From Gnetum montanum (Eukaryota; Streptophyta; Gnetopsida; Gnetales; Gnetaceae): 32,053 nucleotides of DNA. The notes beneath the pieces are model-generated. The model was not told the origin of the DNA. It did no database searches and worked only from the letters and a program-made list of their open reading frames with translations. Both the position numbers and the translations under genes were made by a program. The DNA is taken from assembly GCA_015680685.1 (NCBI GenBank), contig MNCI01026334.1, positions 268,452 to 300,504 on the forward strand, given 5' to 3'. Positions 20,752-31,159 of the stretch are shown here, piece after piece (the first letter of the stretch is position 1; each line of letters starts with the position of its first letter).

Positions 20752-21285
20752 ACTCTAATTTACTTTATTGCAATTTATTTTAATTATTATTTTATTTTTC
20801 CATGTAATGAGTTAAATATTTTATTCCATTATACTTAATCAATTTGCATGAGTACAACCAATTTTGAGCATAAACATATTAATGTTTGGTAATCCTAGTA
20901 GTGAAGCACTTGGTATAGCTAGTAGTAAAACACTTGGTAACCCCACAATGTTTGAACATTTTTAGAATGTGTATAGAAATTCAGGAATGAATGTTCTATG
21001 CTAGGGTAGATTAGACTTATTTTCTACACTTAGGATAATTATAATTATATGTTAATATTGTAATAATTTTAATATTTAATAATAAAAAATCCAATCATAT
21101 GCCTCATTCACAGTTAACTAGACAACTTAAGCTCACACAAGTATGATTGGGAAAACAACAATCAGCATCTTAGTGCTTAGTTAACTAGCACATCCAATTA
21201 GGCCTAATTCACATAACTCAACAAGATCATGCTTGAATGCTTATGATTTGTATGGTTATGCGTAGGGTCACTCTACTACTCATCA
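20752..21285 (+). repeat. 5' LTR of element D, right part
   Basis: It resumes D's LTR after the copia element and its target duplication (20747-20751), and ends CTACTCATCA directly before the PBS. Features shared with the other Athila-type LTRs here are repeated ttggtaa blocks and gtatggttatgcgtaggg near the end. The two parts total 818 bp, almost the length of LTR E. Confidence 0.8.
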
Positions 21286-21286
21286 T

Positions 21287-21304
21287 TGGCACCGTTGCCA
21301 AGGA
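21287..21304 (+). other. Primer binding site of element D (tRNA-Asp type)
   Basis: tggcaccgttgccaagga follows the LTR by one base. It matches the tRNA-Asp-type Athila PBS except for a few transitions. Confidence 0.85.
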
Positions 21305-21427
21305 CTTGATGCTAGAGCTTTAGATAGTTAGCATCATTTAAGAATCATTGTTAGAGCTTACTATGATTCATCAACTAATAATCATAATAATAATATTTTA
21401 CTCTAAGGCATACTTATAAACTACAAG

Positions 21428-22181
21428 ATGTCTTCTTCTCATAGGAAAAATTCCTTTCCTATGGATGACTCTATAAGAGTACATGATAAAACCACAAAAA
21501 TTAAAGATGAGGTGCCATAACAAATAACAGTTTCATACAAGTAGTCAGACCCCCACTATATGGATTTCACCTATATTCTTTACAAAGATGAACTACAATG
21601 GAGAATCCTGAAGAGCAACATCATGTTGCTACTTAATCGAGTAGTTCCCACAATGCTTATGTTAGTATTGATGAGATTGAGGCTTGAAGTAGCATCTCCA
21701 AACTATAAAATAGCTAATGAAATCTTTGGGGATTACCAACCCACAAAGGCCCAACTTCATAAGAACAAATTCAAGGAGACTTGTTATGAGGTTCAAAGGA
21801 AAATAAGCTCCTATTTACTTAACATTGTAGTTAGAAGAGAAGGATACTAATTACTCATGCAGCAAATACCAATGTTAAAATCCTGTAATCCTTAGTAGAA
21901 ATGACATAAATTCTTCATGACTTTGTTTAGCCTTGGCAAGTAATGAAGGAAAGGGAAGAAAAGAACCCAAAACAAGAAGGATCTCAAGACCAAGATTATG
22001 ACATCTTATTCTCAGATGTCATAGAAACATGATTGCTTAATTTATCGCATTCATTGTTTTCTTAAATAATATAATGGAAACATCATAAACACTTAATAAA
22101 TTAATTAAATGATAAATAAATAATTGGTAATATGAAATAGGAAAGAAAAACACAAAAAAATTTATTAATGGGAGAGAGTAC
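21428..22181 (+). pseudogene. gag: Gag N-terminal part of element D
   Basis: The start at 21428 reads MSSSHRKNSFPMDDSIRV. An open stretch from 21560 reads MDFTYILYKDELQW and NRVVPTMLM, aligning with element A's NFTFIPHQDEQLHW and DHLVPSMLL. About 22030-22181 becomes very AT-rich and non-coding before the LTR-like block H, so the gag frame is lost there. Confidence 0.65.
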
Positions 22182-22504
22182 TGTAACACCCTCTAGGTTA
22201 TCTTTCCATACCACTTAAGCCTTAGAGGCAATCCAACACTATCACCATGGTTAGGTTGTCCAAACAAAGGGGTGATTAGTACCTTCTTGTCCTGCTTTGC
22301 CTGGCTCCCATCACTTGCCTTTCCAGGCTCCGCAACTCCATGTCAACATAACCTCTAAACCCAGCCTTACATGGCATGAACCAAATACATTCCCAAGGGA
22401 TACATGAATAATTGTAACTCCTCATAACTAGGTGCCCCTTCATTTGAAGATTAATTAACTTGTTACAATTTATTTCCATCCTTAACAAGGGATGGGACAT
22501 TACA
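22182..22504. repeat. LTR-like block H within D's gag
   Basis: 323 bp, starting TGTAACACCC and ending GGGACATTACA, with 5-bp perfect inverted ends (TGTAA, TTACA). TGTAA-type ends are common in plant gypsy LTRs. It is visibly richer in G and C than its surroundings. A purine run (gggagagagta, 22170-22180) abuts the left edge like a polypurine tract, so this could be a 3' LTR remnant in plus orientation. The flanking five bases (agtac, aagat) do not match, so no target duplication supports a simple solo LTR. The minus-strand frame at 22276-22500 is not a recognised protein. Confidence 0.5.
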
Positions 22505-23800
22505 AAGATCTTCTAGTAGACAACCAAGAGAGCATCAAAGGGATCACATAAGGAGAGAAATCCAACATAGCTCTTCAAGGTCTTCACCCTCATCCTCTTC
22601 ATCCTCATTTTTAAGCTTTTATAAGGGTAAATGAAACCAAGATAGGAGAGAAAATGATCATAGACAAGATGGAGATGATAGAAAGGACCATTATAGAGAT
22701 GGTTGCAAAGATGGTAGACATTAACCAAAAGAAGGGAATCATCATGAACAAAGGCACAATAGGCAACACCAAGGAAGACATGGTCATGATAGGGATCATG
22801 ATGATCATGATGATTATGATGAACTATTTCTTGTCACAAAACGTATGATAAATATTTGAGAGGCAGTTTATATCCCTACCAAGCATTAGAGGGACAACTA
22901 TATCAAATAGTTAGCCATGAATAACATTCCTAAATTTATGGAAGGCTATAATGCATATTCATAGCATCACTTGGAAGCCTACCATGACATCTATGCCTTG
23001 TAAGACATTGAAAAAAATGGCAAAAGCTGAAAATATTTCATGAATACTAATCAAAGAAGAAAAAATTTGGTACCAATCCTTAGAAATGAAATGGAGTATG
23101 ATGTTAAAGTTGTTCAATGACAAGTAGTAAATAGACTCTAGGTTGTCCAATTTGAGGAAGCAGATCCAAGGTTGGAAGTGAGAAAATGATGCAAGCCTAG
23201 GTAGGTACTACTTCTTATGTCATAAAGGCTCAATTCATGACTTCTTTGAAAAGAAACATTACACCTTTTCATAGATGAACTCTGAAATAAGATAATAGAG
23301 ACTTTTGGGATTTATGCCCAAGGGAGATTATCTAAAATGAAAGCCCATCAAATTCAAAGGCTTACTAGTCAAAATGGTGAAAAAAGAAGGAGAACTCATA
23401 AAGAGAGTATGTGCATATTCATATCACAAAAACACATTAATCTATAAGAAGGAGATATGTCTATATGAGCCTAAATAAGAAGCACAATTGGAGGTAGTTT
23501 AGAGAAATACTTGTCAATCCAAAAATTTATTATTGAAATTTTGGCTAAGTTTGATAAGATATGGAACTCCATAAATAAAAAGTTCCTAACACTTAAGATC
23601 ATGGAGGAGAAAGTAGAGCAAAGAAGAGTCAAGGATAAAGATAAGAGAAAGAAAAGAGATGTAGGAAAGAACTAATATTAGTATAAAGGAAGGTAGTTGT
23701 AGTTAAGAAATTTGCATACTCTAAATCTAATGATGATGATTATGACATTTACTAATACAAACATCCAAAAGGTTATTTCCTAGTTATGTTACATCTTCAA
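22505..23800 (+). pseudogene. gag: Gag core and C-terminal part of element D
   Basis: A Ser/Arg-rich start is followed by an Asp/His/Arg-rich linker (about 22640-22820), then YDELFLVTKRMINI. The Gag core reads NNIPKFMEGYNAYS (from 22919), IWYQSLEMKW and LRKQIQGWK, aligning with element C's core. Further on, KKEGELIKR and the zinc-knuckle region follow. That region now reads DIY, stop, YKHPKGYF: all three cysteines seen in A are Tyr (codons 23741-23743, 23750-23752 and 23774-23776), each one G-to-A step. The tail carries YYPSGASPQP, near-identical to A's YYPSGTAPQP. Confidence 0.75.
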
Positions 23801-24449
23801 AAGTTTGAGACTTATGTCTTAAATCCAAAGTTCATCAAAATGTAGACACTTAGGAGGTTGCCTTATCTTTAAAACAACTATAGGTAGCCCTATCATGAGT
23901 AATAGTATTATCCAAGTGGGGCTTCACCTCAACCCTTAAGAGAATTATTAGTAGTGATAAAACCCATAGTTGTGGGGGATGCCACCACTAAGATAATAAT
24001 ATCTCTATAGGAAACCTGATCCCTATGGGTATTATGTCCAATAACTTGTATCTTCTAATTACTCTACTGTACACAGTTTTACTCACCATTATTATCCTTT
24101 AGAGTATCAAAGACCTACCACTCCACATGTTGAATTTTCTTTCACCTATGCTCCTCATCATTTATGATAGTCTTAAGCTTATATCTTCAATTATTTGTTA
24201 TTTGCTCCACCAATGCAAAGAGAAATCTCTTCGATATCTCAATAGCAAAATGTCACAAGATTAGTGAATTTATAAGTAGATTACAACTCTAGTATATTTA
24301 AGTAAAAGCCTCAAAAACACTCATTTTTCAAGCTAGGTAGTCCACCTAAATCTCCCCAGGCATCCATGATCGTAGATTCTACACAAACAACCTCCCAAAT
24401 AACATCTAAGTCATCTTCAAATCAAGGTACTCCAAATGTACAAACCATC
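23801..24449 (+). pseudogene. Gag tail to protease linker of element D
   Basis: This corresponds to the Pro/Tyr/Ser-rich tail of A and C. Apart from the YYPSG block at about 23895-23930 the frame is lost and no domain is readable. Confidence 0.4.
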
Positions 24450-24672
24450 ATGCTTACTCATGTTGTTATGAATTGAATAAAGGTAGGACATCTTCCCAAG
24501 AAAAGAATCAATCTAGGATGTCCCTTGATTTACTTGTAAATCTTAGGGAATGCATTGTGTAAGGCTTTACTATATTTAGGTTTCAAAGTCAATCTAATCT
24601 CACAAGAGATGTACAAGGCATGGAACTTGTAATCACTAAAGAAATATAACATCAGGTTTGATCTTACAAATA
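24450..24672 (+). pseudogene. pr: Aspartic protease of element D, catalytic Asp lost
   Basis: The frame starts MLTHVV, then GHLPKKRINLGCPLIYL, then ALLYLGFKVNLISQEMY and AWNL. Against A's ALLDLGSSVNLIS the catalytic Asp is Tyr (codon 24573-24575, GAT to TAT). At least two stops are also present, one near the start. Confidence 0.85.
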
Positions 24673-25179
24673 AGTCCATCATTATTTTCTTGAGACTAGT
24701 AGAAGACATTGTAATCAAAATTAGTAATTAATGATACCTTGTTGATTTCTTGGTAATCCATATGAACAACTACATGAGGGACTTTCTCATTATCATGGAA
24801 AGAGATTTATTAAGCATGATTGATTTTAAGTTGGAAATCAAAGCCTATCCTTAGAGATTTCTAAGGAAAATAAGCATGGAATAATAGACAAGAAGAGAGT
24901 TCCATGCATTATTTACAATAACATAGGGTGCAACTACATGCAGAAAATATGAGCTATTAGAAGTAAAACTATTACATCATGCAAATCATGTACCAAACTA
25001 GTGAATATACAAAAGTTTCTATATGCAACAACAACAAAGTAAGATGACACCCAATGGTTGACTTCAGAAGAGAGACACAATTCTATAATATGCATGGAAC
25101 TAGCAGAGGCCCTTGCAAATGCCTACATTAACCAAATTAATGAAATGGAGCAACTCAAACACCAACTCCCCCATGCAAA

Positions 25180-26060
25180 GCACCAACAAGAGGTAGATAT
25201 GAACTAGGGAGAGTTGGAGATTCCAAGAATTTTTTATCTAGAGTCTTTTGAATTAAAAACCAATAATTGTAAATGTACAACTCATGAAAAAATAGAAGTA
25301 GAAGTTACTAAATATTGTAAATAAATAACCAATATATTGTGCTTAGTCATATGATGAAACAACAAGCATTAATTCATGCATATGCAAGCACAAGATCTAC
25401 ATAGATCCTACCATCAAGCCAAAAAGATAACCACAGAGAAGTTTGAATCACAAACAAAAAAAATTATTGAAAAGGAGGTATAAAAGCTTTTCAAAGTTGG
25501 ATTTATCTACCTTGTTACATATAGTAAGTGGATAAGCCCACTCATTATTATGCCAAAGAAAGAAGGCAATGGAGTATCTACATAAATTTTTGGTTGTTGA
25601 ACATGACCACATTCAAGGATCACTTCCTATTGCCATTTGCGGAGTAAGTGTTGGATACCATTATAGGTCATAAGTATAATAGCTTTCTAGATGACTATAG
25701 TTGTTACAATCAATTTTAAGTAATCCTAAAAGACTAAGCTAAGATAACATTTACGAGCTCTTGAGATACTTTTACATGCAAGAAGATGCTCTTTGGTCTT
25801 TGCAATATACTTACAACCTTTCAACATCTTATCCTTAGTATCTTTCAATAGAAGATTGACAATGGTGTTGAAGTCTTCATGGATCACTTCTCCACATATG
25901 GGTCTAATTTTGAGTAAACATTGAATCATCTAAATCATGTGTTAAAATGATACGATGAAATAAATCTTAAGATTAGTTGATAGAAAAACCATTTGATGGT
26001 CTAAGAGGGCATTATTATTATGCACAAAATTTCAAAAAAAGGAATATAATTTGATCCAAA
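25180..26060 (+). pseudogene. rt: Reverse transcriptase of element D, catalytic box damaged
   Basis: The frame reads WISPLIIMPKKEG, then after a frameshift FKDHFLLPF, then YNSFLDDYSCYNQF, then MLFGLCNILTTFQ. The catalytic box reads VFMDHFSTYG at 25873-25902 where A has VFMDD. The second Asp is His (codon 25885-25887, GAC to CAC). The tether GIIIMHKISKKG follows. Several stops. The minus-strand open stretch at 25726-25929 is a shadow. Confidence 0.85.
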
Positions 26061-26089
26061 GAAGATAAGGATGATCTAAGGAATAACAC

Positions 26090-26640
26090 AGCCCAAAAAC
26101 TATAAAAGATGATAGATCATTCCCTAGACATACAAGCTACTATAGAAAATTCATTGAAAATTTCTCCAAAATCGTAAAGCCACTGGTGAAGCTAACAAAG
26201 AAAGATACATAGTTTAAGTGGACCAACGAATGTGATCATGCATTTGAACTTCTAAAGTAAAACTTATAGAGACTCAAATTCTATAAGATTTTAACTAGTC
26301 TAGGCCATTTTACATTATGAATGATGCATCAAATTTTACCTTGGAAGCAGTGCTTACACAATTGGATGATAAAAAACATTTATACTAAATTCATTGTGCA
26401 AAGTAGAAGTATTGTAGGTTCATAGCTGAACTAGACCATAACAAAGAAGGAACTGATGGCTATGGTGTATGCATTAGAGAAAATTAGGTACTATGTGATC
26501 AAATATCTTATGTTTATGCACATAAATCACAACACAGTACGCTTCCTCATGAATAAAATAGTGGTTAGCCCCCATACCATATGGTGGTTGGTGACTTTGT
26601 AGTAGTTTAATCTTACAATGAAATAACAAGGCTTATGAAA
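26090..26640 (+). pseudogene. rnh: RNase H of element D
   Basis: The frame reads FKWTNECDHAFELLK, then NDASNFTLEAVLTQLDD with the first catalytic Asp kept, unlike A. After a frameshift come TKKELMAMVYALEKI with the Glu, and INHNTVRFLMNK where A has TDHSAI, so the Asp is Asn. It ends in WWLVTL, the pre-integrase region. Confidence 0.8.
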
Positions 26641-26756
26641 AGCCTTTTTTTGACTAATTTTCCAATGAGGTACTTTTTGTAAAGGCAACAATGGCAACAA
26701 CAAATGTAACCAAACCATATTACATCAACTTCATCTCATATCTACTCATGTAATGG

Positions 26757-27830
26757 GTTCCTACTAAATGGGATAAGAAGAAAAAGCAACATTTCCTTCA
26801 GAAAATCAAGCAATACATGGAGATAGAAAGTAACCTCTATAAAATCTACATATATGGCTTGGTGTGATGCTGTGTACCTAATGAATATCAACTCAAGATT
26901 CTTCAAGATGTTAATAAAATGCCATGTAGAGGGTACTATGTAGGGAGGAGAATGACCATCAAAATTCTCATGATTGGATACTTTTAGCCAAAAATCTTTA
27001 GGGATAAACATTACTTTATCAACTCATATGACCAATGCCAATGAGATGGTGAAATGACTATCAAGCTACATGGTCCACAATAATGGATCTAGTAATTAGA
27101 ATCCTTTGATCTCTAGTACATTGATTTCATGGATTTCATCACACGTGTCAAATGGAAAATTATACATCATGGTTATGGTGGACTATTATATCAAAGGGAT
27201 AGATACTACAACAATAACAGACTATAAATCCATGATTGTAGCAAGGTTTTTTCAACAAAATATGGTAAACAGGTTTGGTATGCCCAGGAAACTTATTTTT
27301 ACAAGTGCTAATTTTAAGAAACTAATGAGATGCTTCAAGGTGACAAATAGGAAAATCATGTGGATTCTCACTATGACCATTAGTAGATGTAGTAGAGATT
27401 GAAATACAAACTTAATGATGCCTTATGGGCCTATTACTCCACTTGGAAACTCCCTATAGACTAATTTCCCTATGAGTTAGTGTATGAAAAGCTATTAAGA
27501 CTTTCCATACAAGTAGAGTTATGTACACTCAACAAATTCTATGAGCTTGATCTCAACATTAGTCTAGTACAAGAAGAATTCCTCATAATTCTTAACACAC
27601 TAGACAAAATAGAAGAGTAGTCCTTATGATAAATGAACTACACACAACATATATCAAACAACATCATGACACTAGGGCATGACAAGTGGACTTTCAACTA
27701 GGACTTAAGATCCTTTATTAAAATCCCATACATGTACCGTAACAAAAAAATTTGTAAACATTGTGGAAAAGACCCTAAATTATCCACTCCACTTTCCACT
27801 TAGGTGTCATGAAAATTTACCACTCCAGTT
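26757..27830 (+). pseudogene. int: Integrase of element D
   Basis: The zinc-binding part reads YGLV, CVPNEYQLKILQDV, GYYVGRRMTIKILMIGYF, YDQCQ. The core reads YIDFMDFI with the first Asp intact. A frameshift leads into the open stretch 27106-27402 (LYIMVMVDYYIKG, FQQNMVNRFGMPRKLI). The second Asp region reads LIFTSANF where A has LISDNDTHF. About 18 residues are missing before VTNRKIM, and the Glu position is Lys. LNDALWAYYSTWKLPI and a GPY/F-type LWKRP with IIHSTF follow. Inactive. Confidence 0.85.
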
Positions 27831-28788
27831 GTCCAAAAAAACTACTTTTAATTAACATGTAACAAGTTAAATCATTTAAGGACTTCTAGGTAGTCATAGA
27901 CTTTAGTGATACCTCAACCAATGGCCAAGTCCACTTTATTTTCCATGTCTTCACCTTACAACTTAGTCATGGGGGTGATGCCCATCCAGTCTAATAACTT
28001 GTGAGGACTTAGTTTTCACTTTTATTGGTTTATAATTTCTTTTCATTTTTTCAATTCTTCATATATTTTATATTTCTTGTAATTTTCTATTTTTTTGTAA
28101 TTTTTTCTTTTTCTTTAAGTCATTTTATATTTCAAAACCTTTATTTTAATCTTCCATTTTGTATTAATAAGGATTTTCATTTATGTATAGGCCAACTTTA
28201 TTGTTTGAATAGTGTCTTATGCTATTAAGATGATTAGGTAAGTAATTATATAAAGTAGAGAGACCATGCCATCCATCCCTCCATTTTTCATAAATAAAAG
28301 ATATTTATCATGAAATTAGTATGGTTCTTCTCACATCACAACTAAAATTAATTCATGATCTTTATGCCTTGAGGAAAGGGAAAAGGACTGAGAGGAAATG
28401 AAAAAGGGTGTGACATCAAGGTGACTTATTGATTATTTGTAATTTCTTTATGGGTCTTACTACTTCATTTGTCTATGTCATTACTCATGATTTAATTTTT
28501 ATGAAAGCATGTCTTAAAATAAATGTTACTTTATCATGTCATTGAAAAGACATGTCACCCATGCCTAAATGTAGCCCTTAATTCATTCATAAAAGAATGA
28601 TTCATAGGGCATAAATAAAAATACATGTTACTCATTTTTGAAGGTATACTACTTCAAGGAATCCCAAAGGTCTCTTGGACTAATCTTATTATGTGATTGG
28701 AAAGATATGTTATCCATGCTAAGTACTCATTTGATGGGATTAGCATTGGCTATGGGGCTAGAAAGACATGTTATTAATGCTTGAAGAC
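27831..28788 (+). other. 3' untranslated region of element D, broken by element C
   Basis: No coding frame. It has a T-rich stretch (28020-28190) as in A, and a purine-rich run (28371-28409) also matched in A. A motif like gacatgttac, then catgc, then ttgaag occurs four times (near 28544, 28616, 28699 and 28760). It ends at C's LTR with no polypurine tract at the junction. Confidence 0.6.
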
Positions 28789-29633
28789 TGAAGAGTTACA
28801 GTCTACCATGCCCTGATATTGAGTAAGCTATATCGTAGCCTAGATACAATATTGTATACATGATATCATGATTCCTGTGTTAGCCTATAAACACAACACT
28901 CAAGCGCACAACAAGATAATAGTTAGATCATTAGTCAGTCCTTTTTGTCAATCTTTAGTTAGATTTTAGTTCTTAGTTCTTTTCAAGTGCATGCCTGTAG
29001 TGTGATGCTTGTAATTGTACAAAACCTTTGTTTGAGTGTGACATTCTTAAACATGCACGCAATTGGCAATAAAGATTGAGATTACTCCATCATTGTAGCA
29101 TTCACTTAGCTTTGAATTTGTTTTAATTATTTATTATTATTTTCTTAGTTAATATTTCTTTTATTATCATTTACTATTTTTTCTGTTAATGTGCAATGAG
29201 TATGCCTTAATCATGAACATTTAAGTGTAACTACGTGGTAACCCAGTAGCATATTGAGTAGTGTTTTGAGTGATGTGTGCTTAGTAATCCCAGAAGTAGT
29301 ACATGAAGTCCAAGATGTGTACGAATGATTAAGGATAGATGCTCATCACACTTAGGGTACCTTAGATCTTATTTCCTATTTCCCATTAGCTTAATTGAGT
29401 TATCTCTCATTGTCCTTAGGAGTAGCATAGTAGTAGGCATCACATCATACACCTCACTGTGGACTAAACCATACATGAAAAAGCAAATACTAGTCCAGGT
29501 AGAAAGACATCAAACTGTGATCAACATATAACTGTCTAGGAGCCATAATTAGTCCATCTACGGAGTTTGACTAGATCGCGCATACACGCTCGTATTTGTA
29601 TGGTTGAGCGTAGGGGTACCTCGCTGCTCATCA
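28789..29633 (+). repeat. 5' LTR of element C
   Basis: 845 bp, beginning TGAAGAGTTAC and ending GCTCATCA, one base before the PBS. It aligns along its length with solo LTR G. TATA-like ctataaacac starts at 28885 and aataaag at 29068-29074. It also carries a perfect 14-bp palindrome, atacaatattgtat (28844-28857), at the place of G's atacgatatcgtat. The left edge is inferred by alignment to G and is less certain than the right. Confidence 0.85.
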
Positions 29634-29634
29634 T

Positions 29635-29652
29635 TGGCGCCATTGTCAAGGA
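29635..29652 (+). other. Primer binding site of element C (tRNA-Asp type)
   Basis: tggcgccattgtcaagga follows the LTR by one base. It keeps the tggcgcc core of the Athila-type PBS. Confidence 0.9.
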
Positions 29653-29761
29653 TGTTGCTATTTATCTAGATTAGTTATATCATAAAAGATCATTGTAACA
29701 AGATATTAATGATATATCTTTCAGAAAAAGAAATTAAATTCAATTAAGTCACACACAATTC

Positions 29762-31080
29762 ATGACAATGTCTCTTTCACAAGACAGCGATAACACAACA
29801 TCTAGCGAGACAATTCATTGGAGAACCAATGAGATTTATGATGAAGAAGAAGTTTGGAGAACTCAATCTTATGTAGGAGTTTCATATGTTCATAGGCACC
29901 CCAACGATACTCAAGGACTTTTGTCATCCAACTTAGACACCTCTAGTGAAGATGGGACATCCCCTAGAATGAGGAGGCCTGTAAGGCCTAGGACCTTCTC
30001 AATGGTTAGCAAGAGTACATCAGGGGATGATTGGGAGAGTTACAAAAGTCATGGAAAGTCTTCTAGTTCTCTCTCTTTCTTTTCTCTTTCAACGTTGAGT
30101 TGTGACATGAATAACCATTTCTTACAGGGTCAATGTAAAAATAAAAATCAAACCCACAGGAAAAATTAGGAATGCCAACATGAACATCGACAACATTGTT
30201 CCAACTCATGAACTTAAGACCTATTTAGTGATGATGAACCCCTATTGGCCACTAAGAGCCTAATGCATATAACAAAGGCCATTCAGATATCCCATAGGCA
30301 TTGCAAGGAAAGCTGTAAACAACTTTCCTAAGTTCTCAGGAGGCTATGATTTAGATCCACAACATCATTTACATGCCTTATATAATGCCTATGTATGGAA
30401 CAACATTGAGAATAGGTGGCAAAGGCATAAGCTCTTCCCTATGACACTTGTTGGCCAAGCAAAAGTGTGGTACAGGTCTTTAAAACAAAATTCAATTCAT
30501 CATTGGCCTACAATAGTAAACCTCTTTAACAAAAGATATCAAACCTATCCAAGAGTGTCAGCCTTGAGGAGACAAATCCAAGAGTGGAAATAAGGATAAC
30601 ATGAACCCTTGGACATGGCCTTAGAAATATATTATTCTTTGTTAAATAAATGTCCAAGCCATGGGTTCTCCAAGGACAGGCCAATGTATCACATCATGGA
30701 TGGGCTCCATAATGAAACAAGGGAGACCTTAGGGATGTATTCCCCAGGTCAACTATATGAACTACGAACCCATAAATTCCAAGAGCTTATTAAGTGGGTA
30801 GAAAAAGAAGAAGGAGAAATAACCAAATGGGAGAATGTTGAAAAATCTCAACAGGACCAAACTCTTAAAATAACAAAGGTCCATAACCATGAAGAGGAAA
30901 AATCAACTTACCTCAAGGGGATGAAACCATTCCCACCTTTGCCAGTACTAAAATCACTAGATGAAATCAAGGCAAAGATTAATAAGATGATGGAGTGGGT
31001 ACATGAAAAATGTGAAGAATATACAAACATTATTAGAGCGAGAACCATGCAAGGTAACTTTGAAAACCAAAAAAAATAGA
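29762..31080 (+). pseudogene. gag: Gag of element C, N-terminal and core domains
   Basis: Two ATGs, 29762 and 29768, open a 135-codon stretch; the second (MSLSQDS) fits the MS start of A and D better. It is Ser/Asp-rich, then a short His/Arg/Gln-rich linker, then DDEPLLATKSLMHITKAI. The Gag core reads NNFPKFSGGYDLDPQHHL (about 30320-30370), NNIENRWQRHKLFP, LVGQAKVWYRSLKQ and LRRQIQEWK. After stops, the open stretch 30609-31079 carries the rest of the core (MDGLHNETRETLGMYSPGQL) and KWVEKEEGEITKW. It is broken by a few stops and frame changes but nearly complete. Confidence 0.85.
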
Positions 31081-31159
31081 GGATACCAAACCTAGAAACA
31101 AGATAGAACATCATTCGATAATCAGAAAGAAGGATTGAAGAAAATAAAGATAGGGGCTC

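Larger units (their letters stand above)
13981..28788 (+). mobile_element. Element D: Athila-like gypsy element with nested insertions
   Basis: Order: 5' LTR (split by copia element F), PBS, gag (split by LTR-like block H), protease, RT, RNase H, integrase, 3' untranslated region. It is the same family as A and C, as shown by matching Gag, protease, RT and integrase segments. The sequence at 24673-25180, between protease and RT, is heavily decayed and gives no clear motif. No D-type 3' LTR is present; the LTR at 28789 belongs to element C. All domains carry stops or lost catalytic residues. Confidence 0.8.

Noticed and set aside
22276-22500. 74-codon minus-strand open frame
   Set aside because: It lies wholly inside LTR-like block H and has no recognisable motif.
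22611-22848. Open frames on both strands rich in Met, Ile and Leu
   Set aside because: They are shadows of the Asp/His/Arg-rich Gag linker read in other frames.
25726-25929. 67-codon minus-strand open frame
   Set aside because: It is antisense to the RT core of element D.
26742-27011. 89-codon minus-strand open frame
   Set aside because: It is antisense to the integrase zinc-binding region of element D.
28789-29633. This LTR as the 3' LTR of element D
   Set aside because: It resembles LTR G far more than D's own 5' LTR, lacks a preceding polypurine tract and is followed at once by a PBS and gag.
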